NCBI RefSeq assembly: GCF_003751605.1 | Contig: NZ_RJVJ01000001.1 | Span: 558,001-622,000 of the forward strand | DNA: 64,000 nucleotides | From: Kitasatospora cineracea | GTDB taxonomy: Bacteria > Actinomycetota > Actinomycetes > Streptomycetales > Streptomycetaceae | Direction: 5' to 3' | In this document: positions 36,417 to 43,873 of the stretch, piece by piece | Layout: every line of letters starts with the position of its first letter | How positions within the stretch are numbered: position 1 is the first letter of the stretch | The notes under the pieces: generated by a model | Database searches by the model: none | What the model was told of the DNA's origin: nothing | What the model saw: only the letters and a program-made list of their open reading frames with translations | Program-made: the position numbers and the translations under genes

Positions 36417-37661
36417 TCAGCGGGGCGTGAAGGAGACCGGGAGGTCGCGCAGACCGCGCATGATCAGCCCGCCCCGCCAGCGCAGCTCGGCCGGATCGGC
36501 CGCCAGCCGGAGGTCCGGCAGCCTGGTCAGTAGGCTGCCGATCGCCCGCCGGCCCTCAAGCCGGGCCAGCGGGGCGCCGATGCAGTAGTGGATGCCGTGT
36601 CCGAAACCCAGGTGCGGATTGTCCTGGCGGGCCAGGTCGAGGGTGTTCTCGGCGGCGAACCGGGCCGGGTCGCGGTCCGCCGCGGCCAGCACCACCAGCA
36701 CCGGGTCGCCGACCGGGATGTCCACCCCGCCGATGGCCAGCGGCGCGGTGGCGAACCGCCAGGTCGCCAGTTCCACCGGGCCGTCGTAGCGCAGCAGTTC
36801 CTCGATCCCGGTCTCCAGCAGGGCCGACTCGCCGCGGCCCAGCGACCGCTGGAGCAGCGCGCGCTGGTCCGGGTTGCGCAGCAGCGCGTACACGCCGTTG
36901 CCGATCAGGTTGATGGTCGTCTCGAAGCCGGCGAAGAGCAGGATGAAGGCCATCGCCGCGGCCTCGTTCTCGGTCAGGTGCTCGCCGTGGTCACTGGCCC
37001 GGATCAGGCCGGAGATCAGGTCGTCACCCGGGTCGGCCCGCTTGCGGTGGATCAGGTCGGCCAGGTACCCGCGGATCTGCTTGACCGCGCGGCCGACCCC
37101 TCCCCTCTTACCGCCGGTGTGCCGGATCATCATGCCCGCCCAGTCGCGCAGGTCGTCCTGGTCCTCGGCCGGGACGCCGAGCAGGTCGCAGATCGCGTAG
37201 ATGGGGAGCGGGAAGGCGAACTCGTGGATCAGGTCGGCCTCGCCGCGGGCCGCGAAGGAGTCGATCAGCCGGTCGGTGAGCTGCTGCACCCGCGGCTCGA
37301 ACTCGGCCACCCGGCGCGGGGTGAACGCCTTGGAGACCAGTCGGCGCAGCCGGGTGTGGTCGGGCGGGTCGATGTTCAGCAGGTGGGTCATCAGGTCGGC
37401 CTGCCGCTCGCCGGGGATGCCCACCCGGCCGCTGCGGTGGGCCTGTTCGCTGTGGTGCGCCGGGTTCTTGGAGAGCCGGGCGTCCGCCAGCGCCTGCCGG
37501 GCGTCCGCGTAGCGGGTGACCAGCCAGGCGTCCACCCCGCTCGGCAGGGTGGTGCGGTGCACCGGGGCGTGCTCCCGCAGCCAGGCGTACGCCGGGTAGG
37601 GATCGGCCGCGAACTCCCAGGTGAAGAGTTGCGGGTGGGCGGCGTGGGGCTGGTCTGGCAT
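36417..37661 (-). CDS. Cytochrome P450, CYP107-like
   Basis: 414 residues, soluble bacterial P450. I-helix LLFAGFETTINLIGNGVYAL (AGxxT oxygen-activation motif), EELLRYDGP (ExxR), and heme loop FGHGIHYCIGAPLARLEG with the Cys ligand. Sequence style (WLREHAPVHRTTLPSGVDAW, LLNIDPPDHTRLRRLVSKAF) is that of CYP107-type enzymes. There is no ferredoxin gene beside it, so redox partners are elsewhere. Substrate unknown. A short relic of a P450 I-helix is found 1.3 kb away at 38271-38340. Confidence 0.93.
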   Translation of the reverse strand: MPDQPHAAHPQLFTWEFAADPYPAYAWLREHAPVHRTTLPSGVDAWLVTRYADARQALADARLSKNPAHHSEQAHRSGRVGIPGERQADLMTHLLNIDPPDHTRLRRLVSKAFTPRRVAEFEPRVQQLTDRLIDSFAARGEADLIHEFAFPLPIYAICDLLGVPAEDQDDLRDWAGMMIRHTGGKRGGVGRAVKQIRGYLADLIHRKRADPGDDLISGLIRASDHGEHLTENEAAAMAFILLFAGFETTINLIGNGVYALLRNPDQRALLQRSLGRGESALLETGIEELLRYDGPVELATWRFATAPLAIGGVDIPVGDPVLVVLAAADRDPARFAAENTLDLARQDNPHLGFGHGIHYCIGAPLARLEGRRAIGSLLTRLPDLRLAADPAELRWRGGLIMRGLRDLPVSFTPR

Positions 37662-37817
37662 GTCTTGACCGTATCTGGAAGGACCACCGCGTGAGTCTGG
37701 TCACCTGGTGGGTAATCCCTGTTGCGGAGCGTCGGGGCGAGCCTACGATCCTCCGATAACCACAGTGGGCGGCGTGCGGGCCGGCCCCGGGTTCGCCCTC
37801 GGAAAGGGGAGCAGGCC

Positions 37818-38237
37818 ATGCGAGTAGCCGGTGCAGTGGTGGTCATCGCGGTGCTCGACGGAGGTTCGGGGGCCGACCTGGCCCGCCGGTTCTCCGCCGC
37901 CGGCGCCGCCGGGCTGCTCATCGCCGACCTGCGCCCCGGCATCGCCGAGGACCTGGCCGCCGAACTCGACCGCCCCGGCTGCCCGGTGGTCGGCGTCTCC
38001 GGCGACATCCACCACCCCGCGGACCTCGCCGCGCTGGTCGACACCGCCGTCAAGCACCTCGGCCCGATCGACCTGTTCGCGGTGGCCGGCCCGGACGGCG
38101 AGCGGATCGTCCAGCTCGCCGACCTGCCCGGCCACCTCGACCCGCTGGCCGAACTGCTCACCCTGGTCGGCGAGGCCATCGGCGAGGTCGTCCCGGCCCA
38201 GCGCCGCCCGGTCGCGGACGTCCCGCTGGCCGGCTAG
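37818..38237 (+). CDS. Short SDR-like (Rossmann) protein, C-terminal half absent
   Basis: 139 residues from ATG 37818, preceded by AAAGGGGAG. It resembles the first half of a short-chain dehydrogenase: VVVIAVLDGGSGADLARRFS with a Gly-rich turn, LLIADLRPGIAEDLAAELDR (the cofactor-selecting Asp), then VSGDIHHPADLAALVDTAVK and GPIDLFAVAGPDG. The region that should carry the catalytic Ser-Tyr-x-x-x-Lys is missing, and the Gly motif is not canonical. It may be a degenerate dehydrogenase or a repurposed nucleotide-binding fold. Its TAG stop lies in a 13-bp inverted repeat. Confidence 0.65.
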   Translation: MRVAGAVVVIAVLDGGSGADLARRFSAAGAAGLLIADLRPGIAEDLAAELDRPGCPVVGVSGDIHHPADLAALVDTAVKHLGPIDLFAVAGPDGERIVQLADLPGHLDPLAELLTLVGEAIGEVVPAQRRPVADVPLAG

Positions 38238-38351
38238 GCCCTGTCCGCGTCCGCTGCCGCGGGGGCACGCGGACACCGTTGGCGATCAGGTTGACGGTCG
38301 CCCCGGCCCCCGCGGAGAGCAGGATGGACGCCATCGGCCGGACAGGGCCTA
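38235..38351. repeat. 117-bp segment bounded by a perfect 13-bp inverted repeat
   Basis: TAGGCCCTGTCCG at 38235-38247 and its exact complement at 38339-38351 flank a segment that holds a P450 gene relic. The TAG stops of the convergent SDR-like gene and of mazG are the outermost bases of the two arms. An inner hairpin (GTCCGCGT/ACGCGGAC) is also present. It could be a terminator, or the trace of a small mobile or duplicated segment; no transposase is present. Confidence 0.65.
38271..38340 (-). pseudogene. Relic of a P450 I-helix
   Basis: On the minus strand the segment reads MASILLSAGAGATVNLIANG followed by V, closely matching MAFILLFAGFETTINLIGNG plus V of the P450 at 36417. The DNA matches 36890-36955 with roughly four of five bases the same. 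No other P450 motif is near it, so it is a fragment rather than a gene. Confidence 0.7.
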
Positions 38352-39344
38352 CTCCTCGGGCAGGCCCTCCGCGGACCGGACCGCCGCGCGGTAGCGGCGG
38401 GCCGCCGCCCGCAGCGCCGCGTCCACGTCCACGCCCCGGTCGTAGCCGCGCTGCGCGATCGCCAGCAGCAGTTGCCCGGCCGACTCCGCGGTCAGTTCGG
38501 CGGGCAGCTCGTACGGCGCGTCCGGCACGCCGGTGAACTCCGCCCGGCGCACCCGCGACACCAGCTTCGCCGCGTACGCCAGCGCGGGCAGGCCGGCCGG
38601 CACGCCGTCCAGCACCGATTCGCGCTGCTTCTCGGCGGCCTTCAGCTGCTCCCAGTTGGCCTCGGTCTCGGCCGAGCCGGAGACGCTCACGCCGCCGAAC
38701 ACGTGCGGGTGGCGGTACATCAGCTTGTCGACCAGGTCGCCCGCGACGTCGTCGATCGAGAACGGGTCCGCGGCGTCCTCCTCGGCGATCCGGGAGTGGA
38801 AGAACACCTGGAGCAGCACGTCGCCGAGCTCCTCCCGGAGCGTCTCCCGGTCGTCCTCCTCGATCGCCTCGACCAGCTCGAACGCCTCCTCCACCAGGTA
38901 CTTCACCAGGCTCCGGTGGGTCTGCTCGGCGTCCCAGGGGCAGCCGCCGGGCGAGCGCAGCCGGTCCATCACCGCGACCAGGTCGAGCAGCCGGGCCCCC
39001 GGCAGGTCGTACGAGCCCGGCAGCACCTCGATCTCCGGGTGCTCGCCGGCCTCCTCCACCGCGATCCGGGCCAGCGCGTCGGTCAGCCCCGGGTCGCCGT
39101 CCGGGCTCTCCAGCCAGAGCGCCGGGGCCTCGGCCAGCAGCCGGCGGGCCAGTGCCGGGGCCGAGCCGCGCTCGACCACCTGCGGCTCGACGCCCGCGGC
39201 GCGCAACGCGGCCAGCTGCGGGTGGTCCGCGACACCGGCCAGCACCTTCGGGGCGGACCGGAGGGCCTCCCAGGCGGGCCAGGACAGCAGGCCGGGGGCG
39301 ATGCGGTGGGTGGTGGTCAGCAGGGTCAACTTCGGAGTCTCCAC
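38349..39344 (-). CDS. mazG: Nucleoside triphosphate pyrophosphohydrolase MazG
   Basis: 331 residues. The all-alpha NTP-pyrophosphatase domain starts at MDRLRSPGGCPWDAEQTHRS, with metal-binding EEAFELVEAIEEDDRETLRE and ELGDVLLQVFFHSRIAEED (E-x-x-E...E-x-x-D), followed by MYRHPHVFGG. An N-terminal ~110-residue region precedes it, as in other actinobacterial MazG proteins. It hydrolyses noncanonical or excess NTPs. GTG 39344 is preceded by TAGGTT plus 7 nt, a leaderless pattern. It marks the left border of the peptide-oxygenase island. Confidence 0.92.
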   Translation of the reverse strand: METPKLTLLTTTHRIAPGLLSWPAWEALRSAPKVLAGVADHPQLAALRAAGVEPQVVERGSAPALARRLLAEAPALWLESPDGDPGLTDALARIAVEEAGEHPEIEVLPGSYDLPGARLLDLVAVMDRLRSPGGCPWDAEQTHRSLVKYLVEEAFELVEAIEEDDRETLREELGDVLLQVFFHSRIAEEDAADPFSIDDVAGDLVDKLMYRHPHVFGGVSVSGSAETEANWEQLKAAEKQRESVLDGVPAGLPALAYAAKLVSRVRRAEFTGVPDAPYELPAELTAESAGQLLLAIAQRGYDRGVDVDAALRAAARRYRAAVRSAEGLPEE

Positions 39345-39417
39345 GGGGTCGAACCTACCGGGCCGGGCCCGCCGCGCGGGGCGCTACCGGCACCTGCCCG
39401 CGGCCGGCCCCGGCCGC

Positions 39418-40293
39418 TCAGGCCGCGGGCTGGAGCATGACCTGCCGGGTGACGGCCAGCAGGTCGGCCGGGGTCAGTTCGGCCAGCAGCTGCGCGGCGT
39501 GGTCGAGCAGCCGGGCGGCGGCCCCGGTGAGCGCGGCGTCGTCCAGCGGGCGGCCGGGCAGCTCGCAGCTGTCGGCGAGCAGGCTCTGCGCGACGGTGTA
39601 CAGGTTGGCGCTGGCGACCTCCCGGACGGTCAGCGACAGGTGGGTGGACGGCGCGCCCTCCTCGGCGCGGGCCCGGTGCGCGAAGCCGCGCGGCACGTAC
39701 AGCACCTCGCCGGGCCGCAGGACGGTGTCCAGCAGCACCTCGCCCGGGTCGCCGTCCTCCCGCTCCGGCACCCAGTTGCCGTCCGCCGGGCCGCCGTGCA
39801 CCCACCAGCGCTTGGCGCCGGAGAGCTGCACCACGAACACGTCCGCGTCGTCCCGGTGCACCGGGCGGCCCTGGGTGCCGGGCGGGGTCAGGAAGTAGAA
39901 CGCCTCGACCTGGCGCCCGAGTTCGGCGGCCAGGCCGCGGCACAGGGTGCGCACCCCGTCGTGCCACTGGTCGACGTAGCGCAGCAGCAGGGTGGCCTGC
40001 TCGTCGCGGATCAGGGCGCGCACGGCCCGGCCGTCGGCGTAGCCGCCGACCAGTTCGCCGAGCACCACCCGGGGCGGGCAGAACCGGGCGTCGGGCAGGT
40101 GGGTGTCGCGCTGCACCAGGCCCAGGTAGGGGGCCCTCAGCAGGCCGTGGTCGAGCAGCCGGTCGAGTTCGGCGGCGGGCAGCACGTCCACCGGCGGGTG
40201 CGCGGGGCGCAGCACGGCCGGGGCGGTGCGCCACAGCGCGGTGCGGAACTGCTCCTCGTCGGCCACGAAGCGGCTCAGCCAGGTGTCGGTCAC
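39418..40293 (-). CDS. JmjC/Cupin_4 family oxygenase A of peptide island
   Basis: 291 residues. A JmjC-type double-stranded beta-helix with iron ligands His146-x-Asp148 (PVHRDDADVFVVQLSGAKRW) and His206 (YVPRGFAHRARA), and Lys161 as probable 2-oxoglutarate contact. The C-terminal ~80 helical residues resemble the dimer/winged region of ribosomal-oxygenase-type Cupin_4 proteins. GTG 40293 follows GAGGAG. It is a paralogue of the next gene, with the same order of motifs. Predicted to hydroxylate a peptide or protein side chain; the tandem small-peptide genes upstream are the obvious candidates (inference). Confidence 0.88.
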   Translation of the reverse strand: MTDTWLSRFVADEEQFRTALWRTAPAVLRPAHPPVDVLPAAELDRLLDHGLLRAPYLGLVQRDTHLPDARFCPPRVVLGELVGGYADGRAVRALIRDEQATLLLRYVDQWHDGVRTLCRGLAAELGRQVEAFYFLTPPGTQGRPVHRDDADVFVVQLSGAKRWWVHGGPADGNWVPEREDGDPGEVLLDTVLRPGEVLYVPRGFAHRARAEEGAPSTHLSLTVREVASANLYTVAQSLLADSCELPGRPLDDAALTGAAARLLDHAAQLLAELTPADLLAVTRQVMLQPAA

Positions 40294-40349
40294 GGTCGGT
40301 TCTCCTCGTGGTGCGGACGGGCCCTCTGGGCGGGTGGGGTGACGGCGGG

Positions 40350-41219
40350 TCAGGCGGTGGGGCGGCTGCTGTGGGCGGCCTGCCGGGCGGCGGCGACCAG
40401 GTCCTCGGGGGTGGCGGTGGCCAGCCGGGTCCGCAGGTGCTCCAGCAGGTCGGCGCCGGTCCGCAGCAGGGTGTCCTCGTCGATCGGGCGGGCGGGCAGC
40501 TCCAGGCCCTCGGAGAGCAGGCTGCGCAGCTGGGTGCGCAGGTGGACGGCGCACGCCTCGCGCAGCGCGACGGTCAGGTGCAGGGACGGGCCGGCCTCGG
40601 TGGCGCGGGCGGTGTGGGCGTACCCGTTGGGCACGTACAGCACCTCGCCGGGGTGCACCTCGGTCTCCAGCAGGCACGGGCCCGGGTCGTCCTCGCGGAC
40701 GGGCTGCCAGCCCGGGTGGGTGGGGCCGCCGTACACCTGCCAGTGCTTGGTGCCGCTGAGCTGGATGACCAGGATGTCGCCCTCGTCGCGGTGCACGGGG
40801 CCGTGCCGGCCGGGCTGCGAGTAGAACAGGAACGCTTCGGTGAGCCGGCCCAGGCCCTCGGACAGGCCGGCGGTCAGGGCGCGGACGCCCGGGTGCCAGT
40901 GGTTGAGGTAGCGCAGTTGCAGGGTGGCGTCGCGGTCGCGGATCAGGGCGCGGACCCGCTCCGGGTCGAGGCAGCCGTCCAGGGTGCGGCCGGCGATGAT
41001 CCGCGGCCGGCAGTAGTCGGCCTCGGAGACGGTGCCGTCGGCGGTGAACAGGCCGGCGTACGGGTTGCGCAGGGTGCCCTCGTCGATGATGTCGAACAGG
41101 CCCTGGACGGTGAGCAGTTCGGTGGGCGGGTCGGCGGGGCGGAGCAGGGCCGGGCCCTGGCGCCAGTGCGTGCGCAGGAAGGTCTCGGGGTCGTCGACGC
41201 AGCGTGCCAGCCAGTCCAT
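40350..41219 (-). CDS. JmjC/Cupin_4 family oxygenase B of peptide island
   Basis: 289 residues, paralogous to the 39418 gene: His143-x-Asp145 in PVHRDEGDILVIQLSGTKHW, Lys158, and His202 in YVPNGYAHTARA. N-terminal RTHWRQGPALLRPADPPTEL and GTLRNPYAGLF match the Cupin_4 layout. All iron ligands are intact, so both paralogues should be active. It lies 98 bp after the first peptide gene and 56 bp before oxygenase A, all on one strand, consistent with one transcript. Two enzymes may act on different residues or different peptides. Confidence 0.88.
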   Translation of the reverse strand: MDWLARCVDDPETFLRTHWRQGPALLRPADPPTELLTVQGLFDIIDEGTLRNPYAGLFTADGTVSEADYCRPRIIAGRTLDGCLDPERVRALIRDRDATLQLRYLNHWHPGVRALTAGLSEGLGRLTEAFLFYSQPGRHGPVHRDEGDILVIQLSGTKHWQVYGGPTHPGWQPVREDDPGPCLLETEVHPGEVLYVPNGYAHTARATEAGPSLHLTVALREACAVHLRTQLRSLLSEGLELPARPIDEDTLLRTGADLLEHLRTRLATATPEDLVAAARQAAHSSRPTA

Positions 41220-41317
41220 GGCCGTGGTTCCTCTCCGGTACGGGGGTGGGTGGTGCGGGGCGCTCGGGGCGCCGGCGGCGTGGTGGCCGCCGGCGGCCCC
41301 GGGAGGTGGAGCGGTGG

Positions 41318-41521
41318 TCAGATGACGTCCGGGTAGCAGTCGGCGCAGCCGTCCGGGGTGACGTGGCCCGCGGCGGTGACGGTCCCGGCCTCGGCGGCCT
41401 GCGCGGCGGCGGCCGGCGCGAACACCGCACCGCCCACCGCGGCGGCCACCGCCACCGACAGCGCGGCCTGACGGGCCAGCGCGGCGAACTTCGAGGTCGA
41501 CTCAGAGGTGGTGATGCCCAT
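41318..41521 (-). CDS. Secreted cysteine-containing peptide precursor, copy 1
   Basis: 67 residues: a polar N-terminus (MGITTSESTSKFAALARQA), a hydrophobic Ala-rich segment (about 20-42, ending AAAAQA) typical of a Sec signal, and a C-terminal peptide of about 25 residues with GCADCYPDVI, holding Cys59 and Cys62. ATG 41521 has GGAG 7 nt upstream. The protein is identical to that of the neighbouring copy. Located directly upstream of two JmjC oxygenase genes, it looks like a precursor whose tail (Asp, Pro, Tyr, Cys) could be hydroxylated or cyclised. No known peptide family is recognised. Confidence 0.75.
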   Translation of the reverse strand: MGITTSESTSKFAALARQAALSVAVAAAVGGAVFAPAAAAQAAEAGTVTAAGHVTPDGCADCYPDVI

Positions 41522-41584
41522 GACGGAACTCCATTCGAGAGAGGAAGGGGGGAACGAGAGGGGGTGGAGCGGGACGGCCGGTGG

Positions 41585-41788
41585 TCAGATGACGTCCGGG
41601 TAGCAGTCGGCGCAGCCGTCCGGGGTCACGTGGCCGGCGGCGGTGACGGTCCCGGCCTCGGCGGCCTGCGCGGCGGCGGCCGGCGCGAACACCGCACCGC
41701 CCACCGCGGCGGCCACCGCCACCGACAGCGCGGCCTGACGGGCCAGCGCGGCGAACTTCGAGGTCGACTCAGAGGTGGTGATGCCCAT
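41585..41788 (-). CDS. Secreted cysteine-containing peptide precursor, copy 2
   Basis: 67 residues, identical in protein sequence to the 41318 copy although two silent base changes separate the genes. It is the upstream member of the tandem pair and follows the cupin-like gene by 96 bp. Keeping the product identical despite base changes suggests either very recent duplication or selection for dose. Signal-like N-terminal two thirds and CxxC-bearing tail as in copy 1. Confidence 0.75.
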   Translation of the reverse strand: MGITTSESTSKFAALARQAALSVAVAAAVGGAVFAPAAAAQAAEAGTVTAAGHVTPDGCADCYPDVI

Positions 41789-41884
41789 GACGGAACTCCA
41801 TTCGAGAGAGGAAGGGGTGAAAGGGATGTTTCGGGCGGCTCGGGGCAGTCGTCGCCCCGGCGCGGACCCGGGAGGGTGGTGCGG

Positions 41885-42295
41885 TCAGGCGGTCGGGATG
41901 CGCAGCGCCAGCGGTTCGGCGCCGGGGCGGCACTTGAGGTGGCAGCCGCAGCCGGGGGGCAGCAGCAGCCACTGGCCGGGGCGCAGGCGCAGGCCCTGGT
42001 CGCTTCCCGGGGTGGGCCGGACCTGGCAGGCGCCGTGGTGCTGGAAGAGCAGCAGGGCGCTGCCCTCGCCCGGGGTGAGTTCACCCGCGGGTTCCACGGC
42101 CCGGCCCAGGAGCCGGCGCAGGGTGTCGGCCCAGCGGGCCGCCCGGTGCGCCGGGGCGGCACCGGACGGTTCGCCGTCCGGGGGGTCGCCCTCGGTCCAC
42201 AGTAGGGCCGGGCCGCTGCCGAGCCGGCGGTGGAGGAAGGCGGCGACCTCGCGGGCCGGGTCGGCCGGCCTGGCCTCTTCCTGTCCCCACTGCAT
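41885..42295 (-). CDS. Small cupin-like protein of peptide island
   Basis: 136 residues. The N-terminal half is helical (AREVAAFLHRRLGSGPALLW); the C-terminal half reads as a beta-barrel half: SALLLFQHHGACQVRPTPGS, GLRLRPGQWLLLPPGCGCHL, KCRPGAEPLALRI. The GCGCHLKC cluster of cysteines and His is unusual and may bind a metal. ATG 42295 follows GGAGG at 7 nt. It is first in the run of minus-strand genes after the regulator gap and probably opens the operon. Function unknown; an accessory or third tailoring role is possible. Confidence 0.65.
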   Translation of the reverse strand: MQWGQEEARPADPAREVAAFLHRRLGSGPALLWTEGDPPDGEPSGAAPAHRAARWADTLRRLLGRAVEPAGELTPGEGSALLLFQHHGACQVRPTPGSDQGLRLRPGQWLLLPPGCGCHLKCRPGAEPLALRIPTA

Positions 42296-42464
42296 CGCGT
42301 TCGCCTCCGTTCCGCCGTCCCGGTGGGGCCCGGTGTGCCCCGCTGGGAACAATGGTGCGGCGCGGCGCGGTCAGCGGACAGTCACGGGAAAGCGGTCCCG
42401 GGGGCCAGGTCCCGGGACCGCGTGACACGGCGGGGCGGCAATGCGACGGCGGCCCGGCGGCGGT

Positions 42465-43496
42465 TCAGTCGTCGAGCAGGCCGGCCCGGGCCGCGGCGAC
42501 CCCGGCCTGGAAGCGGCTCTCGGCGCCCAACTCGTCCATGATGTCGGCGATGTGGCGGCGGGCGGTGCGCAGCGACATGCCGAGGCGGCGGGCGATCGCC
42601 TCGTCCTTGAGCCCGGCGGCGAGCATCCGGACGATGGTCCGGTCGAGTTCCTGGGAGACCTGTTCGAGGCCGTCCTCGGCGGCGGCCGCGAACGGGCGGG
42701 CCAGCGTCCAGGCCTGCTCGAAGATGTCGCAGAGGTAGGCCAGCAGGGCTTCCTGACGGACCACCAGGGCGCCCGGGGAGCCGTCGCTGAGCGGCAGGAA
42801 GACGAGTTCGCGGTCGAAGGCGATCAGCCGGCCGAACAGCTCGTGCGCGGTGCGGTACTCGGCGCCGAGCGCGGTGGCGGCCTCGACGTAGGCCTGGCTG
42901 GGGCCGTGGAAGCGCGCGGTGTGGTGGTAGAGGGTGCGGATCCGCACGCCGCGGCCCAGCAGGGCGCGGTCCCGGCGCAGGCCCTCCTCCATCGCGGCGG
43001 GGACCCGGGAGCTGCCGCCGGGCTGGATGGTGAGCACCTCGCTGCGGCAGGCCGCGGAGGCCCGTTCGAGGGCGGCCTGGACGCCGGGGAGGTCGGCGAT
43101 CACCTCGATCGCGCCGGTGCCGTCCACGGCGCCCCGGTCGGCCTGCCGGTGGTGCGGCAGGAACGCGGACACCAGGGCCTGGCGGTGGGCGAGTTCGGCC
43201 CGGCTGCGCTGGATCTCGGCCTCGACCGGGGCGGCCAGTGCGGCGATCGCGCTCTGCGGGGGCAGTGCGTGGCCGCGGGCGGGGTCGGCCGGGTCGGGGT
43301 GGATCAGCCGCCAGTCGGCGAGGCGGCGCAGCGCGGTGGCGGCGCCGGACGGGTCCAGCCCCTGGCGTTCGAGGTGCCCGGCGAGGGCGGCCGGGTCGAG
43401 CCGGCCGTGCTCCTGCACCCAGGAGTAGGCCGCGACGTCGGCCGGGTCGGGGACGAAATCGGCTCCCGGTGCGGGGGTTCGGGGTATTAGGTCCAT
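42465..43496 (-). CDS. LuxR-type HTH regulator with TrmB/PLD-like sensor region
   Basis: 343 residues. N-terminal winged-helix-like segment (DPAALAGHLERQGLDPSGAA TALRRLADWRLI), a middle sensor-like domain with VLTIQPGGSSR, RGVRIRTLYHHTARFHGPS and LIAFDRELVFLPLSDGSPG, and a C-terminal LuxR HTH (MLAAGLKDEAIARRLGMSLR then TARRHIADIMDELGA). This layout is frequent for streptomycete regulators beside peptide and secondary-metabolite genes. It sits between the two divergent peptide units and is the likely local switch. ATG 43496 has a weak GGGG ribosome site. Confidence 0.85.
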   Translation of the reverse strand: MDLIPRTPAPGADFVPDPADVAAYSWVQEHGRLDPAALAGHLERQGLDPSGAATALRRLADWRLIHPDPADPARGHALPPQSAIAALAAPVEAEIQRSRAELAHRQALVSAFLPHHRQADRGAVDGTGAIEVIADLPGVQAALERASAACRSEVLTIQPGGSSRVPAAMEEGLRRDRALLGRGVRIRTLYHHTARFHGPSQAYVEAATALGAEYRTAHELFGRLIAFDRELVFLPLSDGSPGALVVRQEALLAYLCDIFEQAWTLARPFAAAAEDGLEQVSQELDRTIVRMLAAGLKDEAIARRLGMSLRTARRHIADIMDELGAESRFQAGVAAARAGLLDD

Positions 43497-43657
43497 TTCT
43501 GTCCCCAGGTCATCTTGCTGCCAGTGCAGTTGGTGAGGCGTCCGGACAATGGTTCGGACGCGGGCGGGTGGCCATGCTGGTTCCCAGGCGCCGGTGCTCC
43601 GATCGGAAACCGGACCGCCGAGAGATCCCCCCTTCCACACCCCAGGAGGACCCTGCC

Positions 43658-43828
43658 ATGAAGCGGTTCGCTCGCGCTGTCGCGTTCGCCGGTCTGCTCG
43701 CCGCCCTGCTCGGTGCCGCGCCCGTGCTGGCCTCGGCCGCTTCGGCCGCCCCGGTCACCGCGGTGGCCTCCGACGGCGACACCTCCTGGGGCGGCTGCGA
43801 CCTGCCGCTGTGCAAGCCGCTGAGCTGA
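43658..43828 (+). CDS. Second secreted two-cysteine peptide
   Basis: 56 residues, missed in long-frame views because a larger open frame covers it. ATG 43658 lies behind a perfect AGGAGG. MKRFARAVAFAGLLAALLGA starts a classical Sec signal peptide ending near ASAASAAP; the mature part of about 25 residues is VTAVASDGDTSWGGCDLPLC plus KPLS, with Cys47 and Cys52. It resembles the 67-residue peptides in size, export and C-terminal cysteines but not in sequence. It is divergent from the LuxR-type regulator and 45 bp before a small LuxR gene. Confidence 0.75.
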   Translation: MKRFARAVAFAGLLAALLGAAPVLASAASAAPVTAVASDGDTSWGGCDLPLCKPLS

Positions 43829-43873
43829 GCCGCGCCGCTCCCCCGCCGACCCGCCCCGACGAAGGGACCGCAG

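Larger units (their letters stand above)
41313..41817 (-). repeat. Tandem 238-bp direct repeat carrying the peptide genes
   Basis: Segments 41313-41550 and 41580-41817 are identical except at two positions (visible near GGGGTGACGTGGCCCG versus GGGGTCACGTGGCCGG), separated by 29 bp. Each contains one complete 67-codon gene plus its ribosome site. Both differences are silent, in Val and Ala codons. Confidence 0.92.

Noticed and set aside
38235..38351. Insertion sequence
   Set aside because: There is no transposase or target-site duplication; only a short inverted repeat and a P450 relic are present.
39418..41430. A single 670-codon oxygenase
   Set aside because: The N-terminal 379 codons are an out-of-frame shadow of oxygenase B; GTG 40293 with GAGGAG is the real start.
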